Shown here piece by piece: positions 44,275 through 52,905 of a DNA stretch of 64,000 bases (the stretch's first letter is position 1; the number at the start of each line of letters is the position of its first letter). The notes under the pieces were generated by a model. That model saw only the letters and a program-made list of their open reading frames with translations, was not told the DNA's origin and searched no databases. The stretch lies in the NCBI RefSeq assembly GCF_029168335.1, contig NZ_JARGYC010000008.1, forward strand, positions 1-64,000. Reading direction: 5' to 3'. The translations under genes and the position numbers were made by a program. The DNA is from Psychromarinibacter sediminicola. GTDB lineage: Bacteria > Pseudomonadota > Alphaproteobacteria > Rhodobacterales > Rhodobacteraceae.

Positions 44275-45365
44275 CCGGACCGCCCGGCGCAGCGCGCGCT
44301 GTTGTCCTGCCCGTGCAGCGGCGAGTTCCGGCTGGCGGTGAAATCGCCCTTCACATGCTCCAGCCAGTAACCGGCATAGGTCTTGTCGGCCTTCGCCGTG
44401 AACACCTCCGGCGCCGTGCGGGTCAAGAGCGGCAGCCGCGTCCAGGCCACGTTCGGGAAGGTGTGATGCTCGTTGTGATAGCCGGTGTTGAACAGCAGCC
44501 AGTTGATCGGCCCGTAGGTCGACCGCGAGGGCGCGTCGTCGTCGGTCCCCTCGTGCTCGCTGAGCGACTGGCCGAGGTTCCAGATGCCGAGCTTGCCCAG
44601 AAACAGCGACAGCGCCCAGATGTGATACAACAGCGCCCAGGGCCCGAGAAGCAGCAACAGCGTCAGGTTCGACAGGATCGACACGCCGATGAACAGCCGC
44701 ATCTGCCATTTCGGCGGCCTGCTCGCAGGCACGTGCCGCTCCGGGTCGCTTTGCGGCCGGCCGGTGATCCAGGCGTTGAGCTTGGGGAAGATCTCGTCGC
44801 CGATGATCGGGCCCAGCGGCAGCGCGTGGATGAACAGGGTCAGGCCGGTCAGCACGTGCTGCAGCCGCGGGTTGTCCGAGCGCAGCTGCATCCGGCTCTG
44901 GAAGGCGCAGATATCCTCGTGCTCGTAGTCCCGCTCGTAATCGCCGATATAGGGGTGGTGGCTGGTGATATGCTCATGCTGGTAGATGAGCTGTTTGCCG
45001 TAACTCCCCAGAATCCATTCCAGACCCAGATCGAAAGCCAGCTTCGCGCGGTCCCGCCGGAAGATCAGCCGATGCGCCGTCTCGTGGACCAGCCCGCCTG
45101 CGGAATGGATCAGCAGTTGCCCCGGCACGAAGGCGGCAAGGAAGATGACACACAGCGCGGCATCCGACACGGCCCAGGCGATCCCCCAATGCAGCGCCAG
45201 CAGCACCGGCAGCGCCAGCACGGTGCGCGGGTCGGCGCCCGACACGCCGCCCAGCTCGGGATGCGCGGCGATGGCGGCCTTGCGCATCTCGTTGTGCCGC
45301 CGCGCCTGCGGCGAGATGCCGGCCTTGCGGCCGTCCTTGGGAACCTGTGCGGGGGACTGATCCAT
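44271..45365 (-). CDS. Membrane fatty-acyl desaturase, dihydroceramide-desaturase-like
   Basis: The 364-residue membrane protein has three histidine boxes: HETAH (94-98), HITSHH (132-137) and HNEHH (297-301). The segment TYGPINWLLFNTGYHNEHHT followed by FPN strongly recalls the C-terminal block of DEGS sphingolipid delta-4 desaturases/C4-hydroxylases (YYGPLN...NVGYHNEHHDFP). With the KDSR-like SDR it supports a sphingoid lipid. A general fatty-acid desaturase is the alternative. It lies downstream of the Stealth gene on the same strand. Confidence 0.8.
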   Translation of the reverse strand: MDQSPAQVPKDGRKAGISPQARRHNEMRKAAIAAHPELGGVSGADPRTVLALPVLLALHWGIAWAVSDAALCVIFLAAFVPGQLLIHSAGGLVHETAHRLIFRRDRAKLAFDLGLEWILGSYGKQLIYQHEHITSHHPYIGDYERDYEHEDICAFQSRMQLRSDNPRLQHVLTGLTLFIHALPLGPIIGDEIFPKLNAWITGRPQSDPERHVPASRPPKWQMRLFIGVSILSNLTLLLLLGPWALLYHIWALSLFLGKLGIWNLGQSLSEHEGTDDDAPSRSTYGPINWLLFNTGYHNEHHTFPNVAWTRLPLLTRTAPEVFTAKADKTYAGYWLEHVKGDFTASRNSPLHGQDNSARCAGRSG

Positions 45366-45431
45366 CGTCGCGTTGCCTTCCGATGCCGGCCCGGCCGCGC
45401 CGCGCGCGGGGACCGGTCCCTGTCTAGGAAA

Positions 45432-46397
45432 TCACGCCGGCGCGCGCAATGGCGCCGGCTTCTCCCAGGGCGCGGGGTCGGGAAACCATAGCGCCAGCTG
45501 CCGCCGCACCATCGCCACCACGCGCGGGTTCGGGCGCTGGCCGAAACTGTCGTTCAGCGTCACCGTCAGCGGTTTGCGACGGGTCAGCTTCCACAGCTCC
45601 CACCGGGTGATCGGTGCGAAATTCTCAATCGAAACATAGCCTTCCACGGCATTGCTCAACCTGTCGGGCGCCACCACGGCATGCCCCGTCTCCACCGCGT
45701 AATGCTGCAACAGGAACTCCGGCGGCACGTTGTCGGGGGCGCGAAAGCGCGACCGGCGGGTCGTGGCGATCGCCTGCGCGAAATCGGCGCACATCGCCTT
45801 GGCCACCGGCACCTCCCAAAGCTGCGGCCCGTGGATCACGTGGCGCCGCCCGGTCCCGCCGCCGAACCGCGCCGCCAGCGCCCGGTCGGCGGTGGCCAGC
45901 GCCAGGTTCCACGGGCTCGCCTTGGCCGGATCGTGATCCTGCCGCACCCGGCGCTTCGACAGGTGCACCTGCATCCGCCCGTCCGCCGCGACCATCGCGT
46001 CGCGCCAGTCGGGCGACATCACCAGCATGTCGTCCTCGAGATAGGCGAACCGCTCCGTCACATCAGGAATGCGGTGCAGATGGCTGACAATGCAGAAGGA
46101 ATTATAGGTCGGCAGGTTGGCCGGCGCGATGATCCGGTCGTGATGGACGAGGTTGATCTTCGGGTGATCGACGTCCAGCCAGGGCGGCACCTGCGGCCGG
46201 CAGGTCACCAGGTGGATCCTCCGCAGCCAGGGGCAGTTCCGCGCCACCGACCGCATCGAGTAGCGGATCAGGTCCAGATTGTCGCGCGTCCGGTTCGGGT
46301 TCAGGTCGCGCGGATCGTCGGCATAGCGGTTCAGCTCTTCCAGGTAGCCCGGAAAGCTGTCGTCGACCCAGGTATAGACGATGTCCATCTGATCCAT
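45432..46397 (-). CDS. Stealth-family sugar-phosphate transferase
   Basis: The 321-residue cytoplasmic protein has the Stealth conserved regions in order: CR1 DIVYTWVDD near residue 5, CR2 with SVARNCPWLRRIHLVT through YLEDDM (about 55-135), CR3 around VIHGPQLW, and a CR4-like end. These enzymes transfer sugar-1-phosphate and include GlcNAc-phosphotransferase and capsule polymerases. The start at 46397 follows AAAGGGAC. It may decorate the lipid or make a phosphoglycan. It is divergent from the FGGY kinase gene. Confidence 0.85.
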   Translation of the reverse strand: MDQMDIVYTWVDDSFPGYLEELNRYADDPRDLNPNRTRDNLDLIRYSMRSVARNCPWLRRIHLVTCRPQVPPWLDVDHPKINLVHHDRIIAPANLPTYNSFCIVSHLHRIPDVTERFAYLEDDMLVMSPDWRDAMVAADGRMQVHLSKRRVRQDHDPAKASPWNLALATADRALAARFGGGTGRRHVIHGPQLWEVPVAKAMCADFAQAIATTRRSRFRAPDNVPPEFLLQHYAVETGHAVVAPDRLSNAVEGYVSIENFAPITRWELWKLTRRKPLTVTLNDSFGQRPNPRVVAMVRRQLALWFPDPAPWEKPAPLRAPA

Positions 46398-46504
46398 GCC
46401 GTCCCTTTCGGCAAGCGGCGCGGCGATTGCAAGCCCGGGTGTTGCCAAAGCCGTGCCCGCGTGGCACCTCCCGTCTCCATCCGACCCAGCAGGACCCTGC
46501 CCGC

Positions 46505-48049
46505 GTGACCACGCCAGACCTGATCCTTGCCGCCGATTTCGGCACGTCCGGCGTCAAGATCGGCGCGGTGGGGCCGGACCTTGCGCTGGTCGCGACGGTC
46601 ACCGAGACCTACCCGCTGCACCTGCCCGCCCCGGCACGGGCCGAGCAGATGCCCGAGGACTGGTGGGCCGCGCTGGCCCGCGGCATCGCGCGGCTCGGGG
46701 CGGAGGTTCCCCACCTCGCCGCCCGCACCGGCGCGCTGGTCTTCACCGCGCAGATGTGCGGCGTGATCTGCGCCGATGCCGAAGGCCACGCGCTGCGCCC
46801 GGCGCTCGTCTGGCTCGACAAGCGCTCCGCCCCGGTGATCCGGCGGAAGACGGGCGGGTTTCCCCGGATCGCGGGCTATGGCGCGGGCTTTCTCGCCCGC
46901 TCGATCCGGCTGGCCAACGGGGCGCCGTCGCATAACGGCATGGACCCGCCGGGCAAGATGCTGTGGATCATGGAGGAGGAACCGGAGGTCTTCGCCCGCA
47001 CCGCGCATTTCCTCGACGTGAAGGACTGGCTGATCCAGCGCGCCACCGGCGAAGCCACCACCACGGCCGACAGCGCCAACCTGACCTGGCTGATGGACAC
47101 GCGCCGGGGCCGCGAGGGCTGGTCGCCGGCGCTGGCGGCGCGCTACGGCCTCCCGCTCGACCGGCTGCCCGCCATCGTCGACGGCGCGGCCGAGGTCGGG
47201 CCGCTGACCCCGGCGGCGGCAAGCCAGCTGGAGCTGCGCCCCGGCACGCCGGTGCTGGGCGGCGGCGGCGATGTCAGCGCCACGGCCATCGGCTCGGGCG
47301 CGGTGGCCGACGGCGCGCTGCATGTGTGTCTGTCGACCTCGTCCTGGGTGGCGGGGTTCTTCGACCGCCGGGTGCTGAACGTCTTCGCCGCCTATGCCAC
47401 GATCACCGCCTCGATCGACCGCCGCCCGCTGCTGATCGCCACGCAGGAGGTCGCCGGCTCGGCGCTGTCCTGGCTCGCGGCCACCATGGGCGCGGGCGAC
47501 GACCTTGCCGCGTTCTACGCCGATGCGGGCCCGGCGCAAAAGACCGACCCGCTGTTCCTGCCCTGGCTGGCGGGCGAGCGTGTGCCGGTGGACGAGGAGC
47601 GCCTGCGCGGCGCCTTCTACGGGCTGAGCCTGCGCCACGACGCGGGCGCGCTGAAACGCGCCGCGATCGAGGGCGTCGCGCTCAACACCCGCTGGGTCTT
47701 CGAGAAGGTGCTGGCCGAGAAGGGCGCGACGGTCGACGGCCCGGTGCCCGTGGTCGGCGGCGCGGCGGCGAATCCGCATCTGGTGCAGGCGCTGGCCGAC
47801 GCGCTGAACCGTCCCGTGCGGGTGGGCGACGCGGCCTGTTCCGGGGTGCGGGGCGCCGCGGCGATGGCGGCGCCGGCGCTGGGCTGGGCGCCGGATGTCT
47901 GGACGGCGGCGCGATCCTTCGTGCAAGGATCGGCCCCGGTGGTGGACCCGGACCCGGCCCGCCGCGGCCTGGTCGAGGACCGCTACGGCGAGCTCAAGGC
48001 GGTGCGCAAGGCGCTGGTGAAACTCTACCGGCGAAGGACGGCGACATGA
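46505..48049 (+). CDS. FGGY-family carbohydrate kinase
   Basis: The 514-residue protein belongs to the FGGY family (xylulokinase, glycerol kinase and relatives). It has the N-terminal phosphate-1 motif LAADFGTSGVKIG, a GAPSHNGMDPPGK segment and the C-terminal VVGGAAANPHLVQALADAL adenosine-binding block. The start is GTG at 46505. Its sugar or polyol substrate is unknown. It overlaps the CDP-alcohol phosphatidyltransferase gene (ATGA), so it may phosphorylate a headgroup precursor. Confidence 0.85.
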   Translation: MTTPDLILAADFGTSGVKIGAVGPDLALVATVTETYPLHLPAPARAEQMPEDWWAALARGIARLGAEVPHLAARTGALVFTAQMCGVICADAEGHALRPALVWLDKRSAPVIRRKTGGFPRIAGYGAGFLARSIRLANGAPSHNGMDPPGKMLWIMEEEPEVFARTAHFLDVKDWLIQRATGEATTTADSANLTWLMDTRRGREGWSPALAARYGLPLDRLPAIVDGAAEVGPLTPAAASQLELRPGTPVLGGGGDVSATAIGSGAVADGALHVCLSTSSWVAGFFDRRVLNVFAAYATITASIDRRPLLIATQEVAGSALSWLAATMGAGDDLAAFYADAGPAQKTDPLFLPWLAGERVPVDEERLRGAFYGLSLRHDAGALKRAAIEGVALNTRWVFEKVLAEKGATVDGPVPVVGGAAANPHLVQALADALNRPVRVGDAACSGVRGAAAMAAPALGWAPDVWTAARSFVQGSAPVVDPDPARRGLVEDRYGELKAVRKALVKLYRRRTAT

Positions 48050-48663
48050 TCGACGGGCTGATGAAGGACGTGATCGACCCCGTGTGGGAGGCGATGGCCC
48101 GCCCGCTGGTCCGCGCCCGGCTGACCCCGAACCAGGTGACGGCGCTGGGGCTGGCGCTGATCGTCCTCGTCTCGACGCTCTATCTCTGGCACGGCTCGCA
48201 CTGGGTCTACGGGCTGACGCTGGCGGTCGCCTTCGTCTTCGACGCGCTCGACGGTGCGGTGGCGCGGCAGCGGGGGATGAGCAGCAGGCTCGGCGGCTAT
48301 TTCGACGCGATGGTCGACCGCTATCAGGAGCTGATCGTGCTGGCCGCCATCGCCTGGGTCACGGGCCTCTGGGCGCTGGCGCTGCTGGCCTTCTCGGGCG
48401 CGATGCTGACGAGCTATGCCAAGGCCCGCGCCGCCATCGAGACGCCGGTCTCCAACACCGACTGGCCCGACCTGTTCGAGCGGCTGGAGCGGATCGTCTA
48501 CCTCTGCGTCCTGCTGGTGCTGGCCGGGCTTGTGCCCTGGGCCTGGCTCCTGCCCGCGGGGCTCGCCGTCTACGCCGCGCTGTGCCACCTGACGGCACTG
48601 CAACGCGCCCGGCGCGCGGCGCGGATCCTGCGCGCGGCGGACCGGGACGGCCCGCGCCATTGA
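48046..48663 (+). CDS. CDP-alcohol phosphatidyltransferase, PIP-synthase-like
   Basis: The 205-residue membrane protein carries the complete family motif D66-x2-D69-G-x2-A-R-x8-G-x3-D87-x3-D91. The following SYAKARAAIE and FERLERIVYL segments resemble archaeal and mycobacterial phosphatidylinositol-phosphate synthases. With MIPS and a CdsA paralogue it would form PIP, or an inositol phosphoceramide-like lipid if the donor is a ceramide derivative. Start overlaps the kinase stop. Other headgroups remain possible. Confidence 0.82.
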   Translation: MIDGLMKDVIDPVWEAMARPLVRARLTPNQVTALGLALIVLVSTLYLWHGSHWVYGLTLAVAFVFDALDGAVARQRGMSSRLGGYFDAMVDRYQELIVLAAIAWVTGLWALALLAFSGAMLTSYAKARAAIETPVSNTDWPDLFERLERIVYLCVLLVLAGLVPWAWLLPAGLAVYAALCHLTALQRARRAARILRAADRDGPRH

Positions 48664-48713
48664 CGCCTTGGCCCGGATATGATTGCTGAGCGCCATTCCA
48701 GACAAGGGACCAG

Positions 48714-50396
48714 ATGAGGACTTCGGCTTTCGGGAAACTGCGCGACCTCGTGGGCTTCCTGGTCCGCGATGGCGAGATGCTGCGCAGTCCGATCCTGCTC
48801 TACGCCGTCGGCGCCTCGGGCGCGCGCACCGGCATGATCTATGCGGTCAACGAGACCGCCGAGCGCGGCGGCGCCACCTGGGGCCTGTTCGGCCTTCTGG
48901 CGGCGGCGGTGGTCGGGTCGCTGGTGCTGTCGCACCAGGCGCGGGTGCATGGCATCGTGATGGTGGAGAACCTCACGCTGAAGCTGCGCCGCCGGATATC
49001 CGACCACGTGCTGAGCGCCGATGTCGGCTTCTTCCAGTCGCGCGATCCGGGCGAGGTCTATTCCGCGCTGACCGGCCATGTCATGGCCCTCTCCGGCGCG
49101 TCGACCCGCCTGGTCGAGACGGTGCAGGCGGTGCTGCTGCTGCTGTTCTGCCTGGTCTACATGGCGCTGGAAAGCTGGCCGGCCGTCCCGGCCACCCTGG
49201 CGGCGCTGGCGCTGGGGCTGGCGGCCTTCGCGCTGGCCGAGCTTCCGGCGCGCAAGCTGCTGCGCCTGGCCAACGATAAGCGCGCCGAGTTCTACACCGC
49301 AATGAACGACATGCTGCGCGGCTACAAGGAGCTGCGCCTGCGCCAGGCGCGGCGGATCGACCTGGCCAAGCGCGTGGAACAGGTGGTCGAGGAGGCGCGC
49401 CTCCGCACGATCGCCGCGGAACGGATATTCTCGTTCAGCACGATGGCCGCGACCGCGGCGCTGGCCTTCCTGCTGGTCAGCATCGTGGTGCTGCTGCCGC
49501 CGCTCACCGGCGCGGGCAGCGTCGTGATCCTGCAGGTGCTGACCGTCGTGCTGTTCACCTTCGGACCGATCGAGCGCGTCGTCGGATCGCTGCCGGCCTA
49601 TGCGCGGGCCATCGTCGCATACGACCAGATGAACGAGGTGCTGGCGGACATGGCCCGCAACTCGGAATCCGAGGCGGTCCGGCGCGCGCCGGACAGCCGG
49701 CCCTCGTTCCGGCGGCTGGAGCTGCGCGGCGTGACCGCCATCCTGCGCCGGCCGACGCCGGCCGCGGGCAGCACGGTCGAGGACAGTTTCACCCTGGGGC
49801 CCATCGACCTGGTGCTGGAACCCGGCCAGTCGGTGTTCATCACCGGCGGAAACGGCATGGGAAAGTCCACGCTGCTGCAGATCCTCACCGGCCTGCGCCA
49901 CCCCGACGCGGGCGAGATCCTGGTCGACGGCGTTCCGGTCACCCGGGACACGGTGGGCGAGTATCGCGGCCTGTTCAGCGCCGTGTTCTCCGAGTTCCAC
50001 CTGTTCCGCCAGCTCTACGGCCTGAGCGCGGACGAGCGGCAGCGCCTGCAGACCCATATCGAGGAGCTGGGCCTGGCGCATGGCGTCTCCATCGCCGACG
50101 ACGCGTTTTCCTCGCTGGCCCTGTCGACCGGTCAGATGCGGCGGCTGGCGCTGTCCATCGCGCTGGCCGAGGAACGGCCGATCATCGTGCTGGACGAGTT
50201 CGCCGCCGACCAGGACCCGGTGCGCCGCGCCTTCTTCTACGACGTGCTGGTGCCGCGCCTGTCGCGTGCCGGGCAGCTGTTGATCGCGGTCACCCACGAC
50301 GAGCACTGCTTCGGGAAATCCGACCGGCTGATCCGGATGGAGGACGGCAGGATCGTCTCGGACAAGCTGAACCGCCCCGCCGAGGCCAGCGCCTGA
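48714..50396 (+). CDS. Fused ABC exporter, SyrD/PvdE-like
   Basis: The 560-residue protein has six N-terminal membrane helices and a C-terminal ATPase. The ATPase has Walker A GGNGMGKST, signature LSTGQMRRLAL (a SyrD-type variant of LSGGQ), Walker B IIVLDEFAADQDP and switch VTHDE. This layout and signature fit the cyclic-peptide/siderophore exporter group. It ends the plus-strand part of the lipid cluster, 50 bp after the phosphatidyltransferase gene, and may flip the lipid or a precursor. Substrate unknown. Confidence 0.85.
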   Translation: MRTSAFGKLRDLVGFLVRDGEMLRSPILLYAVGASGARTGMIYAVNETAERGGATWGLFGLLAAAVVGSLVLSHQARVHGIVMVENLTLKLRRRISDHVLSADVGFFQSRDPGEVYSALTGHVMALSGASTRLVETVQAVLLLLFCLVYMALESWPAVPATLAALALGLAAFALAELPARKLLRLANDKRAEFYTAMNDMLRGYKELRLRQARRIDLAKRVEQVVEEARLRTIAAERIFSFSTMAATAALAFLLVSIVVLLPPLTGAGSVVILQVLTVVLFTFGPIERVVGSLPAYARAIVAYDQMNEVLADMARNSESEAVRRAPDSRPSFRRLELRGVTAILRRPTPAAGSTVEDSFTLGPIDLVLEPGQSVFITGGNGMGKSTLLQILTGLRHPDAGEILVDGVPVTRDTVGEYRGLFSAVFSEFHLFRQLYGLSADERQRLQTHIEELGLAHGVSIADDAFSSLALSTGQMRRLALSIALAEERPIIVLDEFAADQDPVRRAFFYDVLVPRLSRAGQLLIAVTHDEHCFGKSDRLIRMEDGRIVSDKLNRPAEASA

Positions 50397-50416
50397 CGAC
50401 CCCGCCCGAAGCGGCG

Positions 50417-50460
50417 AAAATTCTTCGAAGAATTTTGCCAAAACTCTTTCAAGAGTTTTG
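50417..50460. terminator. Double AT-rich palindrome, bidirectional terminator
   Basis: Two palindromes lie in tandem between the convergent ABC exporter and BTAD genes. AAAATTCTTCGAAGAATTTT spans 50417-50436. CAAAACTCTT pairs with AAGAGTTTTG across 50439-50460. Both are AT-rich in GC-rich DNA and give T-runs on both strands. Similar pairs lie at 56120-56165 and 59112-59132. Confidence 0.75.
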
Positions 50461-50478
50461 TGCGCCCGGTCCTGCCGG

Positions 50479-52758
50479 TCAGTCCATCGACAGCCGCTGC
50501 TGCAACGCCCGCGCCGCCCGGATATCGGCCATCGGCGGCCCGCCGGTCTCCACCGCGGCGAGCCCCGCCTCCAGCCGGGCCGCCGCCTCCTTCGGCCGGC
50601 CCGCCCGCCGCAGATGCGCCGCGAAGCCCACCGCGGCGCGGAGTTCGAACAGCCCCGCGCCAATCCGCCGCGCCGCCTCGATCGCCGCCATGTAGGCGCC
50701 CTCGGCCTGCCCGTCGCCGCCATGGCCCTGCCGCACCAGCGCAAGCGCCTGCAACCGCAGGAGTTCGGGCTCCACCACCTGCACGCCGCTCGCGGTGCCA
50801 TGCGACAGCCCCTCGTCCGCCAGCACCAGCGCCTCGCCGGCGCGCCCCGCCTCCAGGCCCGCTTCGGCCATCCAGGCATGGAAGAACGGCACCATCAGCA
50901 CGCCGCCCGCCGCGCGATACGCCGCCAGCGCCTCGGACATCTGCGCCGCCCCGGCGGCGTTGCCCATCCGGTCGCGCGCCCGTCCCACCAGCCCCAGCGC
51001 CACCGCCTGCCACTGGGGCCGGCCCCGCGCGGCGCCGAAGGCCGCGCGCGCGGCGGCCTGCGCGCTGCGGGTCTCGCCGAGATCCTCCTGCATCGCCGCC
51101 GCGATCACCTGGCACAGCATCAGCGTGGCCGGCCGCTCCGCGCCCTCGCATTCGCTCAGCACCCGGCGCAGCGTCTCGCCCGCCGGCCCGGGGCGGCCGC
51201 GCAGCGCCTGGGTCCAGGCCAGGAGCGCCCGGCCGGTCAGCCCGGGGTCGTAGCCATGCCCGTCCGGCAGGCTGTGCAGCGTCTCGGCCGTCACAAGCGC
51301 CTCTTCGGCCGCCGCCAGCCGCCCGCGGACCAGGGCCAGCCCGCCGGTCATCACCGCCGCCAGCCCCGGCCCCGTGCCGGGCAGCGCCGCCGCCCGGTCC
51401 GCCGCCTGCCGCGCCGTGTCGAGCGCGCCCCGGGCCATCGCCCGGCGCCAAGCGCGCCACGGCTCCGCCCCGGGCGGTTCCGTCTCGGCCGGCGCTGACT
51501 CGGCCGGCGCCCCGCCGGTCTCCGCCGGGGCCGAGACGCGCAGCAGCCCGTCGGCAGGCCCCGGCGCAAGGTCGAAGGACTCCGCCAGGGCCCCGCCCAG
51601 GTCGGCGGCCGCCAGCACCTCCCCTGGCCCGGCCAGGGCGGCCGAGCGCGCCGCGGCGTGCAGCGCCACGCTGGCCAGGCCGGCGGTGCCGATCACGGCC
51701 AGCGCCCCCCGGGCCAGCCCGCCGGCGGGATACATCGCCGGCGCCCCGGCCAGCGGCACCGGCTCTGCCGTCACCATCAGCGCCGCAAGCGCCGCCGCCT
51801 CCGGTTCGGCGAACAGCGCCACGACGCGGTCGCCGGGGCCCGACAGGCTGCGCCCGCCCAGCTCCGCCACGGTCCGGCGCGCGAAGTCCGAGAACTGGGT
51901 CTGCGCCTCGTAGAGCGCCACCGGGTCGAACCCGGTGTCGAGAGCCGCCGCCTCCGGCAGGACCAGCACCAGCGCCGCCGCGGAGGTGCCCCCGTCGTCC
52001 GCCTCCGCCTCCGGCGGCAGGGGCGGCATGTCGGGCCGCGCCCGGATCTCTTCGGCGAGCGCGCGCGTCTCCGCCGACGGGTCCACATGCAGCTGCCGCT
52101 GCAGCACCGCGCGGCAGGTCTCGTACTGGCGCAGCGCCGCCGCCTTGCGCCCGGCCTCCGCCAGCGCCCGCATCAGCGCGCGATGCGCCGGCTCGCGCAG
52201 CGGGTCGACCGCCAGGACCGCCTCGGCCGCGCGGATCACCTGCGGCGGCGCACCGGCCTCGACACTGGCGCGCAGCTGTTCGTCCAGCGCGCCCAGGGCC
52301 AGCGCCTTCAGCCGCGCCCGCTCCGCCTCCAGCCAGTCGGTGAAGGGCTCGGAGCGCAGGCTCAGCCCGTCCAGGAAGTCGCCGCCGTAAAGCGCCGCCG
52401 CTTCGCGCAGATCGCCCTGGCTGCCGCCGGCGATCCGCCGCTCCATCTCGGTCACGTCGGCCAGGGACGTCCCCCCAGTGAAGCGCAACGTGGCCTTGCC
52501 GGTCTCGATCGGGTCCAGCCCGGCACCCCGGAGCGCCTTGCGCAGCACCGCCAGCTCCTGCCGCAGGCTGGCGCGGGCCTGCGGCGTGCCGCTGTCGGGC
52601 CAGAGCAGGTCGGCGACGTCGTCGCGCGACAGCGTGCGCCCGCCCGATTGCAGGAGATAGGCGAGAAGCGCCCAGCTCCGGCGCGAGGTAAGGCGGACGG
52701 GCGCGCCATCCACCGCCGTCAGGCTCGGCTGCCCAAGCACCCTGATCCGTACCGTCAT
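50479..52758 (-). CDS. Large BTAD-domain transcriptional regulator
   Basis: The 759-residue protein (start 52758, or 52782 eight codons earlier) has an N-terminal OmpR-type winged helix (SRRSWALLAYLLQSGGRTLS region), a BTAD tetratricopeptide domain (about residues 95-245) and a long Ala-rich C-terminal half with TPR-like helices. A middle segment around FSDFARRTVAELGGR resembles a degenerate class III cyclase domain. No Walker A motif is visible, unlike AfsR. It is next to the lipid cluster and may regulate it, but this is inference. Confidence 0.8.
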   Translation of the reverse strand: MTVRIRVLGQPSLTAVDGAPVRLTSRRSWALLAYLLQSGGRTLSRDDVADLLWPDSGTPQARASLRQELAVLRKALRGAGLDPIETGKATLRFTGGTSLADVTEMERRIAGGSQGDLREAAALYGGDFLDGLSLRSEPFTDWLEAERARLKALALGALDEQLRASVEAGAPPQVIRAAEAVLAVDPLREPAHRALMRALAEAGRKAAALRQYETCRAVLQRQLHVDPSAETRALAEEIRARPDMPPLPPEAEADDGGTSAAALVLVLPEAAALDTGFDPVALYEAQTQFSDFARRTVAELGGRSLSGPGDRVVALFAEPEAAALAALMVTAEPVPLAGAPAMYPAGGLARGALAVIGTAGLASVALHAAARSAALAGPGEVLAAADLGGALAESFDLAPGPADGLLRVSAPAETGGAPAESAPAETEPPGAEPWRAWRRAMARGALDTARQAADRAAALPGTGPGLAAVMTGGLALVRGRLAAAEEALVTAETLHSLPDGHGYDPGLTGRALLAWTQALRGRPGPAGETLRRVLSECEGAERPATLMLCQVIAAAMQEDLGETRSAQAAARAAFGAARGRPQWQAVALGLVGRARDRMGNAAGAAQMSEALAAYRAAGGVLMVPFFHAWMAEAGLEAGRAGEALVLADEGLSHGTASGVQVVEPELLRLQALALVRQGHGGDGQAEGAYMAAIEAARRIGAGLFELRAAVGFAAHLRRAGRPKEAAARLEAGLAAVETGGPPMADIRAARALQQRLSMD

Positions 52759-52905
52759 CCGCGCCCTTGCCGCCTTATCCATCGCCGCGCGCCGTCCCGA
52801 CGGTCCGCGAGTCGTCCGCCCGTTCCGACGGGGCGGAGCATGCGCGCCCGCGCGCCGGATTCACAGGGTCTTTTTGCGGAATTTTTGCGGCCGGCGCGTT
52901 CCGGC

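Noticed and set aside
48570-50879. A 769-codon minus-strand frame across the SyrD-like ABC gene.
   Set aside because: It is antisense to a gene with intact Walker and signature motifs and overlaps the BTAD gene in another frame.
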